A stretch of 64,000 bases of DNA from Arachis hypogaea (taxonomy: Eukaryota > Streptophyta > Magnoliopsida > Fabales > Fabaceae): positions 24,308,890 through 24,372,889 of the forward strand of contig NC_092045.1 of the NCBI RefSeq assembly GCF_003086295.3, in the 5' to 3' direction. Made by a program: the position numbers and the translations under genes. This document shows, in pieces, positions 35,168 through 48,124 of this stretch; the stretch's first letter is position 1; each line of letters begins with the position of its first letter. The notes below the pieces were generated by a model. It did no database searches. It was given only the letters and a program-made list of their open reading frames with translations, and was not told the DNA's origin.

Positions 35168-36043
35168 AAATGGTTATGGAAAAGCAAAAAGCAACGCTTT
35201 TACCACACCAAACTTAGAAGGTTTTCTCTTCCTCAAGCAAAAAAAGAAAGAAGAGAGTAGAAGAAGAAGAAATAGAGGAGATGGATGGGGGCTTTGTGTT
35301 TCGGCCAAGGGGGAGAAGTAGTGTTTAGGTTGTGTGAAAATGAGGGGGGTGAAGATGGGTTTATATAGGGGTGGAGAGGAGGGTATGGTTTGGCCATTAT
35401 GGGTGGGTCTGGGAGGAAAAGTTGTTTGAATTTGGATGGTGGGGTAGGTGAGGTTTTATGAAGGATGGATGTGAGTGGTGAAGAGAATGGTGGGATTTGA
35501 TAGGTGAGGGGTTTTTGGGAAAGAGGTATTGAGGTGATTGGTGAATGGGTGAAGAAGAGAGAGTGTGGTGGGGTAGGTGGGGATCCTGTGGGGTCCACAG
35601 ATCCTGAGGTGTCAAGGATAGCTCATCCCTGCACCAAGTGGCGTGTAAAATGCCCTTTCTGCCAATCCTGGCATTAAACACCGGGCTGCTACCCTTTTCT
35701 GGTGTTAAACGCCAGTCTGGTGCCCCTTTCTGGCGTTAAACGCCAGTCTAGTGCCCCTTTCTGGCGTTAAACGCCCAGAATGGTGCCAGACTAGGCGTTA
35801 AACGCCCATTTGCTGCCCTTACGGGCATTTAAACGCCAGTAAGCTTTTCCTCCAGGGTGTGCTATTTTTCTTTCTGTTTTTCATTCTATTTTTGCTTTTT
35901 CAATTGTTTTTGTGACTTCACATGATCATCAACCTATAGAAAACATAAAATAACAATGGAAAATAGATAAATATAACATTGGGTTGCCTCCCAACAAGCA
36001 CTTCTTTAATGTCAGTAGCTTGACAGTGGGCCCTCACGGAGCC
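35168..36043 (-). repeat. ORF spacer with palindrome array
   Basis: At 35668-35840 five or six GGCGTTAAACGCC-like palindromes are spaced about 30 bp apart, mirroring 7003-7245 of the first element. The C/T-rich part next to the second ORF carries a degraded copy of the hairpin and AAGTTTGGTGTGG at 35205-35240. Confidence 0.8.
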
Positions 36044-38388
36044 TCACAGATGTTCAGAGCAATGTTGGAACCTCCCAACACCAAACTTAGAGTTTGAATG
36101 TGGGGGTTCAACACCAAACTTAGAATTTGGTTGTGGCCTCCCAACACCAAACTTAGAGTTTGACTGTGGGGGCTCTGTTTGACTCTGTTTTGAGAGAAAC
36201 TCTTCATGCTTCCTTTCCATGGTTACAGAGGGATATCCTTGAGCCTTAAACACAAGGGATTCTTTATTCACTTGAATGATCAATTCTCCTCTGTCAACAT
36301 CAATCACAGCCTTTGCTGTGGCTAGGATGGGTCTGCCAAGGATGATGGATTCATCCATGCACTTCCCAATCTCTAGGACTATGAAATCAGCAGGGATGTA
36401 ATGGTCTTCAATCTTTACCAGAACATCCTCTACAAGTCCATAAGCTTGTTTTCTTGAATTGTCTGCCATCTCTAGTGAGATTCTTGCAGCTTAGCTTGTA
36501 CCTCAAAGATCCCTAGCTTCTCCATTACAGAGAGAGGCATGAGGTTTATGCTTGACCCTAGGTCACACAGAGCCTTCTTGAAGGTCATGGTGCCTACTGT
36601 ACAAGGTATTGAGAACTTCCCAAGGTCCTGTCTCTTTTGAGGTAATCTCTACCTAGTCAAGTCATCTAGCTCTTTGGTGAGCAAAGGAGGTTCATCCTCC
36701 CAAGTCTCATTACCAAATAACTTGTCATTCAGCTTCATGATTGCTCTAAGGTATTTAGCAACTTGCTCTTCAGTGACATCTTCATCCTCTTCAGAGGAAG
36801 AATACTCATCAGAGCTCATGAATGGCAGAAGTAAATCCAATAGAATCTCTATGGTCTCAGTGTGAGCCTCAGATTCCCATGGTTCCTCATTAGGGAACTC
36901 ATTTGAGGCCAGTGGACGTCCATTGAGGTCTTCCTCAGTGGCGATCACTGCCTCTTTCTCCTCTCCAAATTCGGCCATGTTGATGGCCTTACACTCTCCT
37001 TTTGGATTCTCTTCTGTATTGCTTGGAAGAGTACTAGGAGGGAGTTCAGTAACTTTCTTACTCAGCTGACCCACTTGTGTCTCCAAGTTTCTAATGGAGG
37101 ACCTTGTTTTAGTCATGAAACTTTGAGTGGTTTTGATTAGATCAGAGACCATGGTTGCTAAGTCAGAGTGGCTCTGCTTAGAATTCTCTGTCTCTTGCGG
37201 AGAAGATGATGGAAAAGGCTTGCCATTGCTAAACCTGTTTTTTCCACCATTATTGTTGTTGAAACCTTGTTGAGGTCTCTGTTGATCCTTCCATGAGAGA
37301 TTTGGATGATTTCTCCATGAAGGATTATAGGTGTTTCCATAGGGTTCTCCTATGTAATTCATCTCTTCCATTGATGGGTTCTCAGGATCATAAGCTTCTT
37401 CTTCAGATGAAGCGTCTTTAGTACTGCCTGGTGCAGCTTACATTCCAGACAGACTTTGAGAAATCATATTAACTTGCTGAGTCAATATTTTGTTCTGAGC
37501 CAATATGACATTCAGAGTATCAATCTCATGAACTCCTTTCTTCTGATTCGTCCCATTGTTCACAGGATTCCTTTCAGAAGTGTACATGAATTGGTTATTT
37601 GCAACCATTTCAATGAGTTCTTGAGCTTCTACAGGCGTCTTCTTCAGATGAAGAGATCCTCCAGCAGAGCTGTCCAATGACATCTTGGACAGTTCAGACA
37701 GACCATCATAGAAGATACATATGATGCTCCATTCAGAAAGCATGTCAGAAAGACACTTTCTGATCAATTGTTTGTATCTTTCCCAAGCTTCATAGAGGGA
37801 TTCACCTTCCTTCTGTCTGAAGGTTTGTACTTTCACTCTAAGCTTTCTCAATTTTTGAGGTGGAAAGAACTTTGCCAAGAAGGCATTGACTAGCTTTTCC
37901 CAAGAGTTCAGGCTTTCTTTAGGTTGTGAGTCCAACCATATCCTAGCTCTGTCTCTTATAGCAAAAGGGAATAGCATAAGTCTATAGACCTCAGGGTCAA
38001 CCCCATTGGTCTTGACAGTGTCACAGATTTGCAAGAATTCAGCTAAAAACTGATGAGGATCTTCCAAGGGAAATCCATGGAACTTGCAATTCTGTTGCAT
38101 TAGAGAAACTAATTGAGGCTTAAGCTCAAAGTTGTTTGCTCCAATGGCAGGGATAGAGATGCTTCTCCCATAGAAGTCAGGAGTAGGTGCAGTAAAGTCA
38201 CCCAGCACCTTCCTTGCACTGTTGGCATTGTTGTTGTTTTCGGCTGTCATGTCTTCTTCTTGTTTGAAGATTTCTATTAGGTCCTCTACAGAGAGTAGTG
38301 CTTTAGCTTTTCTTAGCTTTCGCTTCAAGGTCCTTTCAGGTTCAGGGTCAGCCTCAACAAGAATGCTTTTGTCTTTGCTCCTGCTCAT
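36044..38388 (-). pseudogene. Gag-protease polyprotein, broken
   Basis: Starts MSRSKDKSILVEADPEPERT at 38388 and aligns throughout with the intact 4458-6773 ORF. TAA at 37438-37440 ends the gag part (316 residues). Reading resumes at 37371-36649, hits a stop before the protease, and shifts within it near 36480. The protease motif CDLGSSINLMP and IILGRPIL survive on either side of the shift. Three SKFGV repeats close the ORF. It is not able to make a full polyprotein. Confidence 0.9.
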
Positions 38389-39936
38389 ATGAAAGAGAAG
38401 AGAACAAGAAAATATGGAATCCTCTATGTCACAGTGTAGAGATTCCTTGAGGTGTTAGAGGAAAAGAAGAATAGAAGGAGGAGGTAGAAGAATTTGAACT
38501 TATCAAGAGGGATAGAGTTCGAATTGTGTATTGAGGAGGAGTGTTAGTCCATAACTAGAAGGATGTGAGAAGAGGGGAAGAATTTTTGAAATTAAAGTAA
38601 AAGATTTTAAAATAATTAAAAGAAATTTTAAAAATTTGATTGATGATTTTCGAAAATTAAAGTTGGGAAAGAAATAAAGTGATTTTGAAAAAGATTTTGA
38701 AATTAGAAATCAAAAAGATATGATTGAAAACTATTTTGCAAAAGATGTGATTAAAAATATATGATTGAAAAGTTATGGTTTTAAAAAGATATGATTGAAA
38801 AACAATTTAAAAAGATTTGATTTTTAAAATTAATGACTTGGCTAACAAGAAAAGATATGATTCAAACATGAAACCTTTCTCAACAGAAAAGGCAACATAC
38901 TTGAAATGTTGAATCAAATCATTAATTGTTAGCAAGTATTTTTGAAAAATGGAAAGAAATTGATTTTGAAAATATATGATTGAAAAGATATGATTTGAAA
39001 AAGATTTGATTTTGAAAAATTATGAAAACTTGAAAAAAAATCTGAATTAAAAACAAAATCTTCCCTCTTGTGCCATCCTGGCATTAAACGCCCAGAATGG
39101 TATTCATTCTGACGTTTAACGCCCAAAATGCTACCCTTTTGGGTGTTAAACGCCCAGCCAGGTACCATGGCTGGCGTTTAAACGCAAGTTTTCCTTCTTC
39201 ACTGGGCGTTTTGAATGCCCAGCTTTTTCTGTGTAATTCCTCTGCTGCATGTTCTGAATCTTCAATTCTCTGTATTATTGACTTGAAAAGACACAAATTA
39301 AAATTTTTTTTGAATTTTTAATGATGAGGAATAATCAAAATGTAACTAAAATCAAATAAACAATGCATGCAAGACACCAAACTTAGAAGTTTGTATACTA
39401 TTGACACTAACAAATTGAGAATGCATATGAGAAACAACAAAACACTCAAGACAAGAGAATTTAAAGATCAGAGCAAGGAAATCATCAAGAACAACTTGAA
39501 GATCAATGAAGAACATAATGCATGTAATTTTTCGAAAATTAGAAGAATAAAGACATGCAATGGACAACAAACTTAAATTTAGACACTATACTCAAACCAG
39601 AAACATAAAAATATTTTTGATTTTAAGATTTTATAATTTTTTTTTTGGATTTTTTGAAAATTATATGGAAAAGAAAATAAAGAGGATCAAAACTTTTAAT
39701 AAGAATTCCAGGAATCATGCAATGTTAGTCTAAAGTTTCAGTCTAAAAAGGATTAGACATGTCTGGCCAAGCTTCAGCAGGACATTACATTCAATAGCTA
39801 AATTGATCAGAATCAATCAGCTTTTGTGATGATAAGAACATCACCTTGAAACTCTAGAATTCATTCTTAAAAATTCTGAAGAAAAGATACCTAATCTAAG
39901 CAACAAGATGAACTGTCAGTTGTCCAAACTCAAACA
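38389..39936 (-). other. AT-rich leader of the minus-strand element
   Basis: Counterpart of 2929-4457. A palindrome array absent from that position in the first element lies at 39076-39222 (about four GGCGTTTAACGCCC-type units). Short ORFs here overlap low-complexity sequence and are not called. Confidence 0.7.
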
Positions 39937-39955
39937 ATCCCCGGCAACGGCGCCA
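39937..39955 (-). promoter_or_regulatory. Primer binding site, tRNA-Asp
   Basis: Minus strand TGGCGCCGTTGCCGGGGAT, the same 19 nt as at 2910-2928, six bases inside the 5' LTR. Confidence 0.92.
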
Positions 39956-39961
39956 AAAACT

Positions 39962-42900
39962 TGGTGCACGAAATTGTGATCATCAATGGCGCCATCAACA
40001 TGGTATCTTCAATTGCAATCTCAACTCTTTATCACAACTTCACACAACTAACTAGCAAGTGCACTGGGTCGTCCAAGTAATAAACCTTACGCGAGTAAAG
40101 GTCGATCCCACGGAGATTGTTGGTATGAAGCAAGCTATGGTCATCTTGTAAATCTCAGTCAGGCGGATTCAAATGGTTATGGAGGGTTGATAATTAAAAG
40201 ATGAATAAAACATAAAATAAAGATAGAGATACTTATGTAATTCATTGGTGAGAATTTCAGATAAGCGTATGGAGATGCTTTGTCCCTTCCGTCTCTCTAC
40301 TTTCCTACTGTCTTCATCCAATTCTTCTTACTCCTTTCCATGGCAAGCTGTATGTTGGGCATCACCGTTGTCAATGGCTACAGTCCCGTCCTCTCAGTGA
40401 AAATATTCAACGCGTTCTGTCACAGCACGGCTATTCATCTGTCGGTTCTCGATCATGTCGGAATAGAATCCAGTGATTCTTTTGCGTCTGTCACTAACAC
40501 CCCACAATTGCAAGTTTGAAGCTCGTCACAGTCATTCAATCCCTGAATCCTACTCGGAATACCACAGACAAGGTTTAGACTTTCCGGATTCTCAAGAATG
40601 CCGCCATCAATTCTAGCTTATACCACGAAGATTCTTATTAAGGAATCCAAGAGATAAACATTCAAGCCTTGTTTGCATGTAGAACGGAAGTGGTTGTCAG
40701 GCACCCGTTCATAAGTGAGAATGATGATGAGCGTCACATAATCATCACATTCATCATGTTCTTGGGTGCGCATGAATATCTTAGAACAAGAATAAGTTGA
40801 ATTGAATGGAAAATAATAGTAATTGCATTAATACTCGAGGTACAGCAGAGCTCCACACCTTAATCTATGGTGTGTAGAAACTGTTGGGAATAAGTAGTAT
40901 GACCACAATCTAATCAATCACGTGTCAAATAATTTGTTATCGTTATTATATTAAAATGTTAATATAATAATGTCCTTGATTAAATTTAGAGATTTATCAT
41001 TGTGATAGTGATCACAATATTGAGAGATAAATCTTTTATAATTTAATCTAAATTGTTCTTGGTCATAGGATTATTAAAAAGGACATTAATAATCCGGAAA
41101 GATCAATATATATATGATGGTCTTCATTTCATGAAGATTAATAGATCTCATTTATTAAATTATATATATAGATGGTGCATATAGAGATATGACCATTGAA
41201 CTGACTCACTCTGAGAATTCCTAATGGTTATAATTACCGCATATTTGTCAATAGGATATTCTCAAGTGAACATAGTAATAGAGTTTCCTTTGACCTGCGA
41301 CTGTCATAGTAATTAACAATGTATTTATTGTACTTTGATTTCGGACACCTAATACCCTAAGGTGCTAGTTGAATGGATATTGGATATGATTTAAATACTT
41401 GTAGAATTAATGATTAGTCAATAAGGAATCTATCAACTCTCGGTAAAGAGTTTGAGCTCTATGATTATAATGACTGAGATGAATAAAACCTTGGCCAAGG
41501 GGATTGAATGAATGAAGAAATGAGTTTCTTAGGTCATTCACAGTTCATTATAATAATGGTAACAAGTTAGAGTTTGACAATTAAACCATACTCTAAGAGT
41601 TAACCAAGAGATGAAAAGATGGAAGGAATTATACTTTGTTCTTCTAAGGTTCTTAGTAAAAATATATTACTTCATACTATCGGGTCATTGAGGAGTGTTG
41701 CTAGACGCCAACCTTGATTAGTAAATTTAGTATGACTAATTTACTACCCGCTTAGTATTGAACCTATGGGGTCACACACTAACGAGTGTTCTAATATTTG
41801 CTATAGAATTATTTAATTATTATTTTGATTTAATCAAATAAATAATTATATTAATTCAAAATGGAATATTATTATATTCTTTGCTAGCACCAAGAATATA
41901 ATAATAGTATGATAATTGAAAATATTAAATGAGATTTGAGAATAATTAATTATTCTATTTCTAAATTTGGATGAGATCCTAACTGATTCTGTTTCAAATT
42001 GAGTTATGATATGATTCATAAATTTGAAAGATTCAAGTTTAAAATAACAAGATATGATTTAAATTTGAATTGAGAATCAAATTTAAAATCAGTAACAAAT
42101 CTCATACTATATATATGTATGCCAAGAGTAGAGGAATGTGACAGAGAAGAGAATAACAAGAGTTTTATTCTTTTACCTCTACAAACATAAACGTATGTGA
42201 GCCTAATTCTTGGAGAAGAATTTTATGGCGTGCAAAGAGTTGCAAGAAGTTTCTCAATTTAGATCAAATATCCATTGGTCAAGGAGTTGACAGCAAAGAT
42301 TGGTCTCGGTGTGGATACGCATAGTGCCTTCGTACCATCGAAGGAGAAAAATATTTTTACTAGCGTACACAGGTATTTAAATCTAATCTAAAATATATAT
42401 TGTTTATTGGAATAAAGTTTAAGCACAAAATAGATCTTTTAGGATTACCTTATTTTCTTCTGCTGCGGGTGTTATGAAAACATAGTAATCCTTCAGAAAC
42501 TCCACCGTTGAAAATACATAAGTGATAATGGTGATCATTGGCTTCGGCCCCAGAGAGGGAACCAGAAGAACCAAGATAAAAATACAATAGCAAAAGGTCC
42601 TATTTATAGAGAACTAGTAGCTTAGGGTTTATAAAAATGAATAAAGGACGTAAAAATCCACTTCCGGGCCTACTTGGTGTGTGCTTGGGTTGAGCATTGA
42701 AGCTTCCATATGTAGAGACTTTTCTTGGAGTTAAACGCCAGCTTTTGTGCCAGTTTGGGCGTTTAACTCCCACTTCTGTGCCAGTTCCGGCGTTTAACGC
42801 CAGGCAGTCTTGAGCTGATTTGAAACGCCGGTTTGGTCCATCAAATCTCGGGTAAAGTATGAACTATTATATATTGCTGGAAAGCCCAGGATGTCTACTT

Positions 42901-43205
42901 TCTGACGCAATTGAGAGCGCGCCAATTGAGCTTCTGTAACTCCAGAAAATCCACTCTGAGTGCAGAGAGGTCAAAATCCAACAGCATCTGTAGTCCTTTT
43001 CAGCCTCTGAATCAGATTTTTGCTCAGGTCCCTCAATTTCAGACAGAAAATATATGAAATCACAGAAAAATACACAAAATCATAGTAAAGTCTAGAAAAG
43101 TGATTTTTAAATAAAAACTAATAAAAATATGATAAAAACTAACTAAAACATACTAAAAACATACAAAAAACAATGCCAAAAAGCGTATAAATTATCCGCT
43201 CATCA
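39962..43205 (-). repeat. 5' LTR of the minus-strand element, split
   Basis: LTR pieces 39962-40881 and 42501-43205 (plus the duplicated GAAAC at 42496-42500) surround the solo LTR. Together they make 1625 bp, the same as the 3' LTR. Confidence 0.95.
40882..42495 (+). mobile_element. Solo LTR, probably Ty1/copia, 1614 bp
   Basis: Starts TGTTGGGAATAAG, ends AGTAATCCTTCA, and is flanked by perfect GAAAC (40877-40881 and 42496-42500). There is no ORF, primer site or internal region, so it is a recombination remnant. A TATATATATG box lies at about 42109. The copia assignment and plus orientation rest on the TGTTGG start, TATA position and GCTGCG-TTATGAAAAC end, remembered from plant copia LTRs. 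Confidence 0.82.
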
Positions 43206-43210
43206 GTTTC

Positions 43211-46200
43211 CATCAACCCTGATATGCAGAAAACTGTGAATTTTCTAATTCAGTTAGTTTTACTCAATTCTCCTTAACTTTTGCCTTTCTAAACTCAAAA
43301 TTTGAGCCTCCCTTTCTATCACTCCCTCTCTCTCTATCTCTCTCTATCTGTCTCTCTCTCTTTATGTCCCTCTATTAAGTCTTGCTGAAATTCTTTTATC
43401 CTAATATTAACTTTTTTTTCTTTTTGTTACATAGATACGGTATTGCAAGCCACCATTTCAGTAGACTCCGTAGTAATGAGGTTGGGGATTTAGTATGTGT
43501 AATTGATGATGAATCTTTTGATTGGAAGCTAATACGGACTATTGATAATCTTAAGGGAAACAATGAGGTGCCCACTATTACTTTTTTAACATGTTTTAGT
43601 GCTATGGAAGAAGTAGTCATGTTAATTGATTTTTGAATATTGTAGACATGCCTTACCCATTCAATTCATTAATTTTTTTTAATAGGATGGACAATTCTTT
43701 GTGGTTGGAAAAATTAAGGAGATTGTTGAAGATCCAGAGTGGTGGGTTTTTTCTTGTGTTTGCAGTCATCCTATTGTAGGTGATGATAATGTGTTCCATT
43801 ATCAGTTGTGCATCAGAGAGGTTTAGCATTTTATGATAAGGTAAATCCATGTTATGATTTACAAATTTTCTTTACTGTCTTCTGATTCAATAATATAAGT
43901 AGCCTTCATGTATCAGCCTCTTCTTGGACTCAGAAATAGGTGAATCTCATATTTACTTTCTTTGTTATAGTTACAGGATTAAGATACTTGTTGAAGACGA
44001 GACTTCTTATGAAATGTTTGTCTTGTTAGACAGCGCAGTCACTAAACTATTGGGAAGAACCTGTTCTGATGTCTTTTTATTGTTAGAAGATGAAATGGAT
44101 GTATGGTTTATCCACTTTGATTTTATTGCTATATACTCTATGAATAAGTATTTCTTATAATTCAATTTTGTCCGCTAATTAGTGATCACTTTTCAATATC
44201 TATGACAGAGAATTGAGCACCGATACTGTCCACAGTTTTTTCATAAACTCCTTGGAAAAGAAATTGTTTTCAAAGTTCAGGCAAAGAGGATTAGCACTCA
44301 GGGTTATTGTGGTACCTTTAAAGTCATCAATGTCCTTAGTGATGCACGTTTTTTCAACAAACTTCAGGCTGATCAGTGCATCAAGATTAGTACTCTTTCT
44401 TTATGTTAGATATGAATATGAATGGATTGGAGGAATCATTTTTAGATATAGTTTGTTGATCCCCATTTTCTAATTATTTGGCTGTTGTTTTGAATGGTAT
44501 CCTTTACATGCCAACATGATTTTGCCTGATACTTTACAAAGTTGGTTGCGTTTTATAATTCATGTTTTTCTTCCAAATTTGAAGGATGTTACTTCTAATT
44601 CGGCCTTTAGCCCAATACTTGAAGACTTCTCTCAGTATGGACAGCTTGGAAGTTATGACAATCAAGTCATATCTGGTGTTCGAATACAACTGCATAGCAT
44701 TAAAGAGATGCTTGCTGACATTCTTTGTGCTAAAATATATTCTTTTGCATCAAGAAATGTTAGTATTTATGTTTGTATTTTCAACCATCTGAACTGTGTT
44801 TCAACATGTGTGGTATGATAAAACATGTATCATAATATACCAATTACTGTTTGTCTACAGGATTAGATTTGTTTTTTGATCGATGAGATTATTGATGTGC
44901 TGAAACATCAGAAGTGGTGGTACTACTGATGTTTGTGTAATGCACCTGTTTCTCATGTTGGGAATGTATTTTATTGTTATCTGTGTAGAGTTGAGTGTGT
45001 TGATGCCATAAGAAGGTATCTATTTTATCTCTCGGAGTTGTTGGTTTAGGGGTTTTTTTTGCTTTATTGCATCTTCTCCACATGTTTCTCAGTGTATATT
45101 TTTCTTTTCTTTACATTATTTATGTATCGGATCAAAATTATTGTTTCCCATTCAAATGGCAGCAATATTTTCATACTTGAGGATGATGAGGTGATGCAAA
45201 TACTCAAAAAGAGTTGTTCAGACTTTTTGATAGACAAAAGAAATTCCTCCCAAGTAATCATTTTGGTTTTAATTTAATTTAATTTAATTGTCCTTTTGTT
45301 CAGTTTAGTATTTATGGTTCAAGTATGTGAATTCTGCTATGTACCTTTTCTTTTTCTTTTTTTTCCTTAGTCAAAGGATGATTATACTGTTCCGAATAGC
45401 ATGATTTCTCAGTTGATGAACAAGAAAATTGTCTTCATAGTGGATCCTAGACCCGTTGGATATGAATTGAATACATCTCTTCATGTTATTCGGGCAATAT
45501 GTGATGATATTGATATTGTGAAGTTTTTGGAGGACTCCACCCATGATAATCAACAGCAGGTGATAACATTATTATGTAAATTTGATGTTGAGTTAGTCCA
45601 GTTTGTTTTTTATCAAGTTAATCTAAATTGGCTATATTGTTTTGTGTTTTTCATGTGTCATGTGTTAAGAGTTACTGATGTTATTCCTCTGTTGTTCCAT
45701 TTAGAAATTTCATCTGGATCCCTTTGTTCCTCATTTTCCTTTCAAATTAAGAATCCAGTTGAGTTTCAGTCCAATGCAAGCATTCAATGTTCGTCGAGTT
45801 CAAGTCCTCCAGTGGATCAGGTTTCACCGATTTCTATTCTCAACCAGAATTGTTGGGTATTTCTTTACCTAATGGACTTTCTTTCTTTATCTGTTAGTAA
45901 ACTATGTGAACAGTAATACATATGTTTCATTTAAGTTTTTTTCTTAATTGTTTAATATTTGTTTTATTAGTCTTCAAAGTTTGATGATATCTGATTTTTT
46001 CTCATGTCATTTTTTCTTTTTTTATTGGCTTCTGCATTTGTTGTTCTTATATTTTGCTGTGTTATTTGCAGACGATTAACCATGATTTTTATGCAAGAAT
46101 TTCGTCCTCACAAGGTTCCAATTCATTTGGAAATCATCAGCCTCTCACTATTAGGGAAGAGCTTCGGAGTGCCTTTGGACAATGTGAAAATACTGTCAAG

Positions 46201-46233
46201 ACTGTTGAAAGGATAGATGAGTGTAGTGGCTAA
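43211..46233 (+). pseudogene. RPA70-like protein 2, 3' part, broken
   Basis: Resumes the fifth exon (43211-43252) after the retrotransposon; with one GTTTC copy kept, the codons read on as FRVSINPD. Further exons: 43436-43566 (second OB-fold end), 43685-43840 (zinc ribbon, CVCSH), 43974-44098, 44209-44390 (HRYCPQFFHKLLGKE), 44584-44758, about 44865-45015 (second zinc ribbon, CLCNA...CYLC), 45122-45253, 45371-45559, 45705-45855 and 46071-46233. Damage includes a shift near 43805 and TGA 44927 in the second zinc ribbon. The C-terminus (AFGQCEN) matches that of the first RPA-like gene (AFSQCEN). Confidence 0.83.
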
Positions 46234-46540
46234 TCATCAGCTTGATTACAATATATATATAGATATCTATAATATAATTCCAAGTTTGTAAAGAATTGTC
46301 AGAACTTTGGTTAGTTGTGTTAAGTAGTTGGAAACTTGGTAAAGTATGTTGTGAATAGATCTATTTTGATATGTAATATGAACTGATTACTCGAGTTGTG
46401 ATGTTTATGAAACTTATTGTTCTGTTTTGTATACTTAATGTTCTCTGTTTGAGTATGTTTCTCTTTGTTTTTGAATAAAGCATGATTATTATATATAGAC
46501 ATGTCCTTTGTTTGGTATATATAAAAAACACCCATTCAGG

Positions 46541-46930
46541 TACACTTGAAAAGTGTAGCCAAAAGTGAAAAAAAAATGATGTCTTAGACTACGGCTACGC
46601 TTTTTGGGCTACGGCTACGCTTTTTGGGGTGATTCCTATTCGGCCGTTGTCTATTCTCAAAGGCTACGCTTTTCTGCACCAAAGGCTACGCTTTTGGCGT
46701 TTGGGAATAGGCTACGCTTTTCAAGTGATGCTGTGCAGGACCAAAGGCTACGCTTTTCAACTTCTATTTTTATTAGAATAGGCTACGCTTTTCAACACTA
46801 TTCATCACTTGTCAAGCGTAGCCACATTATATTCCATGGCTACTTTTTATAAGTGTAGCCTTAGGTCCCTCTTTTTTTTATATACTATAGCTACTTTATA
46901 TAAGTGTAGCCTTAAATCCCTTATTATTTT
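46541..46930. repeat. GGCTACGCTTTT repeat cluster (DNA transposon subterminal repeats?)
   Basis: About seven GGCTACGCTTTT units (46597-46800) are flanked by the inverse form AAAAGTGTAGCC or AAGTGTAGCC (about 46548, 46849, 46905). Dense subterminal repeats in both orientations are typical of CACTA or Mutator-like ends. No CACTA terminal sequence or matching right end was found. ORF 46604-46852 is just the translation of the repeats. Confidence 0.6.
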
Positions 46931-48124
46931 TTTATTTTATATATATAATAATTCTGCATTTTTAATTAAATGAGTTAAATATTATAAAATAAAAATAAAT
47001 ACATAATTATACTAAATAATTTTTTTAGATAATAAAAATTATCTGTAACTAAAATATATTTATAATAATGATCCAAAAGTACTAAAATAATGTTAATTTT
47101 AAATATTCATACATCTCATATTAAAATAAACATAGCCATATCAAAATAACTATGATATCCCTTAGAATTTACTACTAATACTCTATAAAAAAACTAAAAT
47201 ATTATATCCTACATAAGTATCTTCTAATAGAAGTCATTAGTCAACTATACATGTATCCATTCCCAACACTACTCTATCTTAGCCAATAAACCACAATAAT
47301 AATCAACTTAATCTTCATTATCATCATCCTCAATATTATCCTGCATAATTATATAGAAAAGTAATTAGAAAAATATTTATAATAACATTCGCGATTATAA
47401 AAATTAAAAAACCAGACTCAAAACTATCAATGACTGATATCATTAATCCTTTCTATACCGTGTACAAGTTTCACCAATGCATAATAGTGTTTCACAAATC
47501 CAAAATTAGAATTCAAAGATCAAAAAAGCATAAGCTATAAACCATAAGATAAAGAGCTATAATTTAAAAAATCATCACCCTAGTAACTAGACAAAAATCC
47601 CCTACCTCCCACCACAATGCCAAAATCAGAACTGTTGCCACAAAGTTTCCCTATTCTCCACATTTGAAAAGTTGAACTCTCCTACACAAGCCAATTTTGA
47701 ATTATTACTCCTCCAACTACTACTACTACATGCAACAGCAACATATAGAACATGATTAGGACTAGCACTTAAAAACTAAAATTTTAATATATTATTATCA
47801 TGTTATGAACATATCATATTATGAACAAGAGGGAGAGTTAACTTTTATACTCAATGAAATATAACACACAGATGATAATGTTTTGAAACTTTTAAATAAT
47901 TATTATTTTTTTAATTCATGTAATAGCATTGATCAGTAATAGCATACTTCTAAAGTGTGAGTTAACTCTTAATTCATGTGACACACATATCATTGCAAGA
48001 AGTCAGAGGAGGAGATATGTGCTCAGTTTTACAGGGGAACAAAGTGAAACAGAACCAATAAACCAACCAAACTAGCAATTAGCAGTTGAATAATTTTTTT
48101 TTTCAACCAAGCATAAATCATCAC
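46931..48124 (-). other. No gene seen; possible 3' flank of the formin fragment
   Basis: AT-rich sequence with no recognised protein on either strand. Confidence 0.4.

Larger units (their letters stand above)
31926..43205 (-). mobile_element. Older Athila-like LTR retrotransposon with a nested solo LTR
   Basis: Minus-strand element flanked by a perfect GTTTC duplication (31921-31925 and 43206-43210). LTRs: 31926-33550 (3') and 39962-43205 (5'); the latter is 1625 bp once a 1614-bp insert and its 5-bp duplication are removed, exactly matching the former. It has the same organisation as the 1091-11833 element and again lacks reverse transcriptase and integrase. LTRs differ at about 60-70 positions by eye (about 4 percent), and both ORFs are broken, so it is clearly older. 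Confidence 0.95.

Noticed and set aside
46604..46852. 82-residue ORF in the GGCTACGCTTTT cluster
   Set aside because: It is a translation of the DNA repeats.
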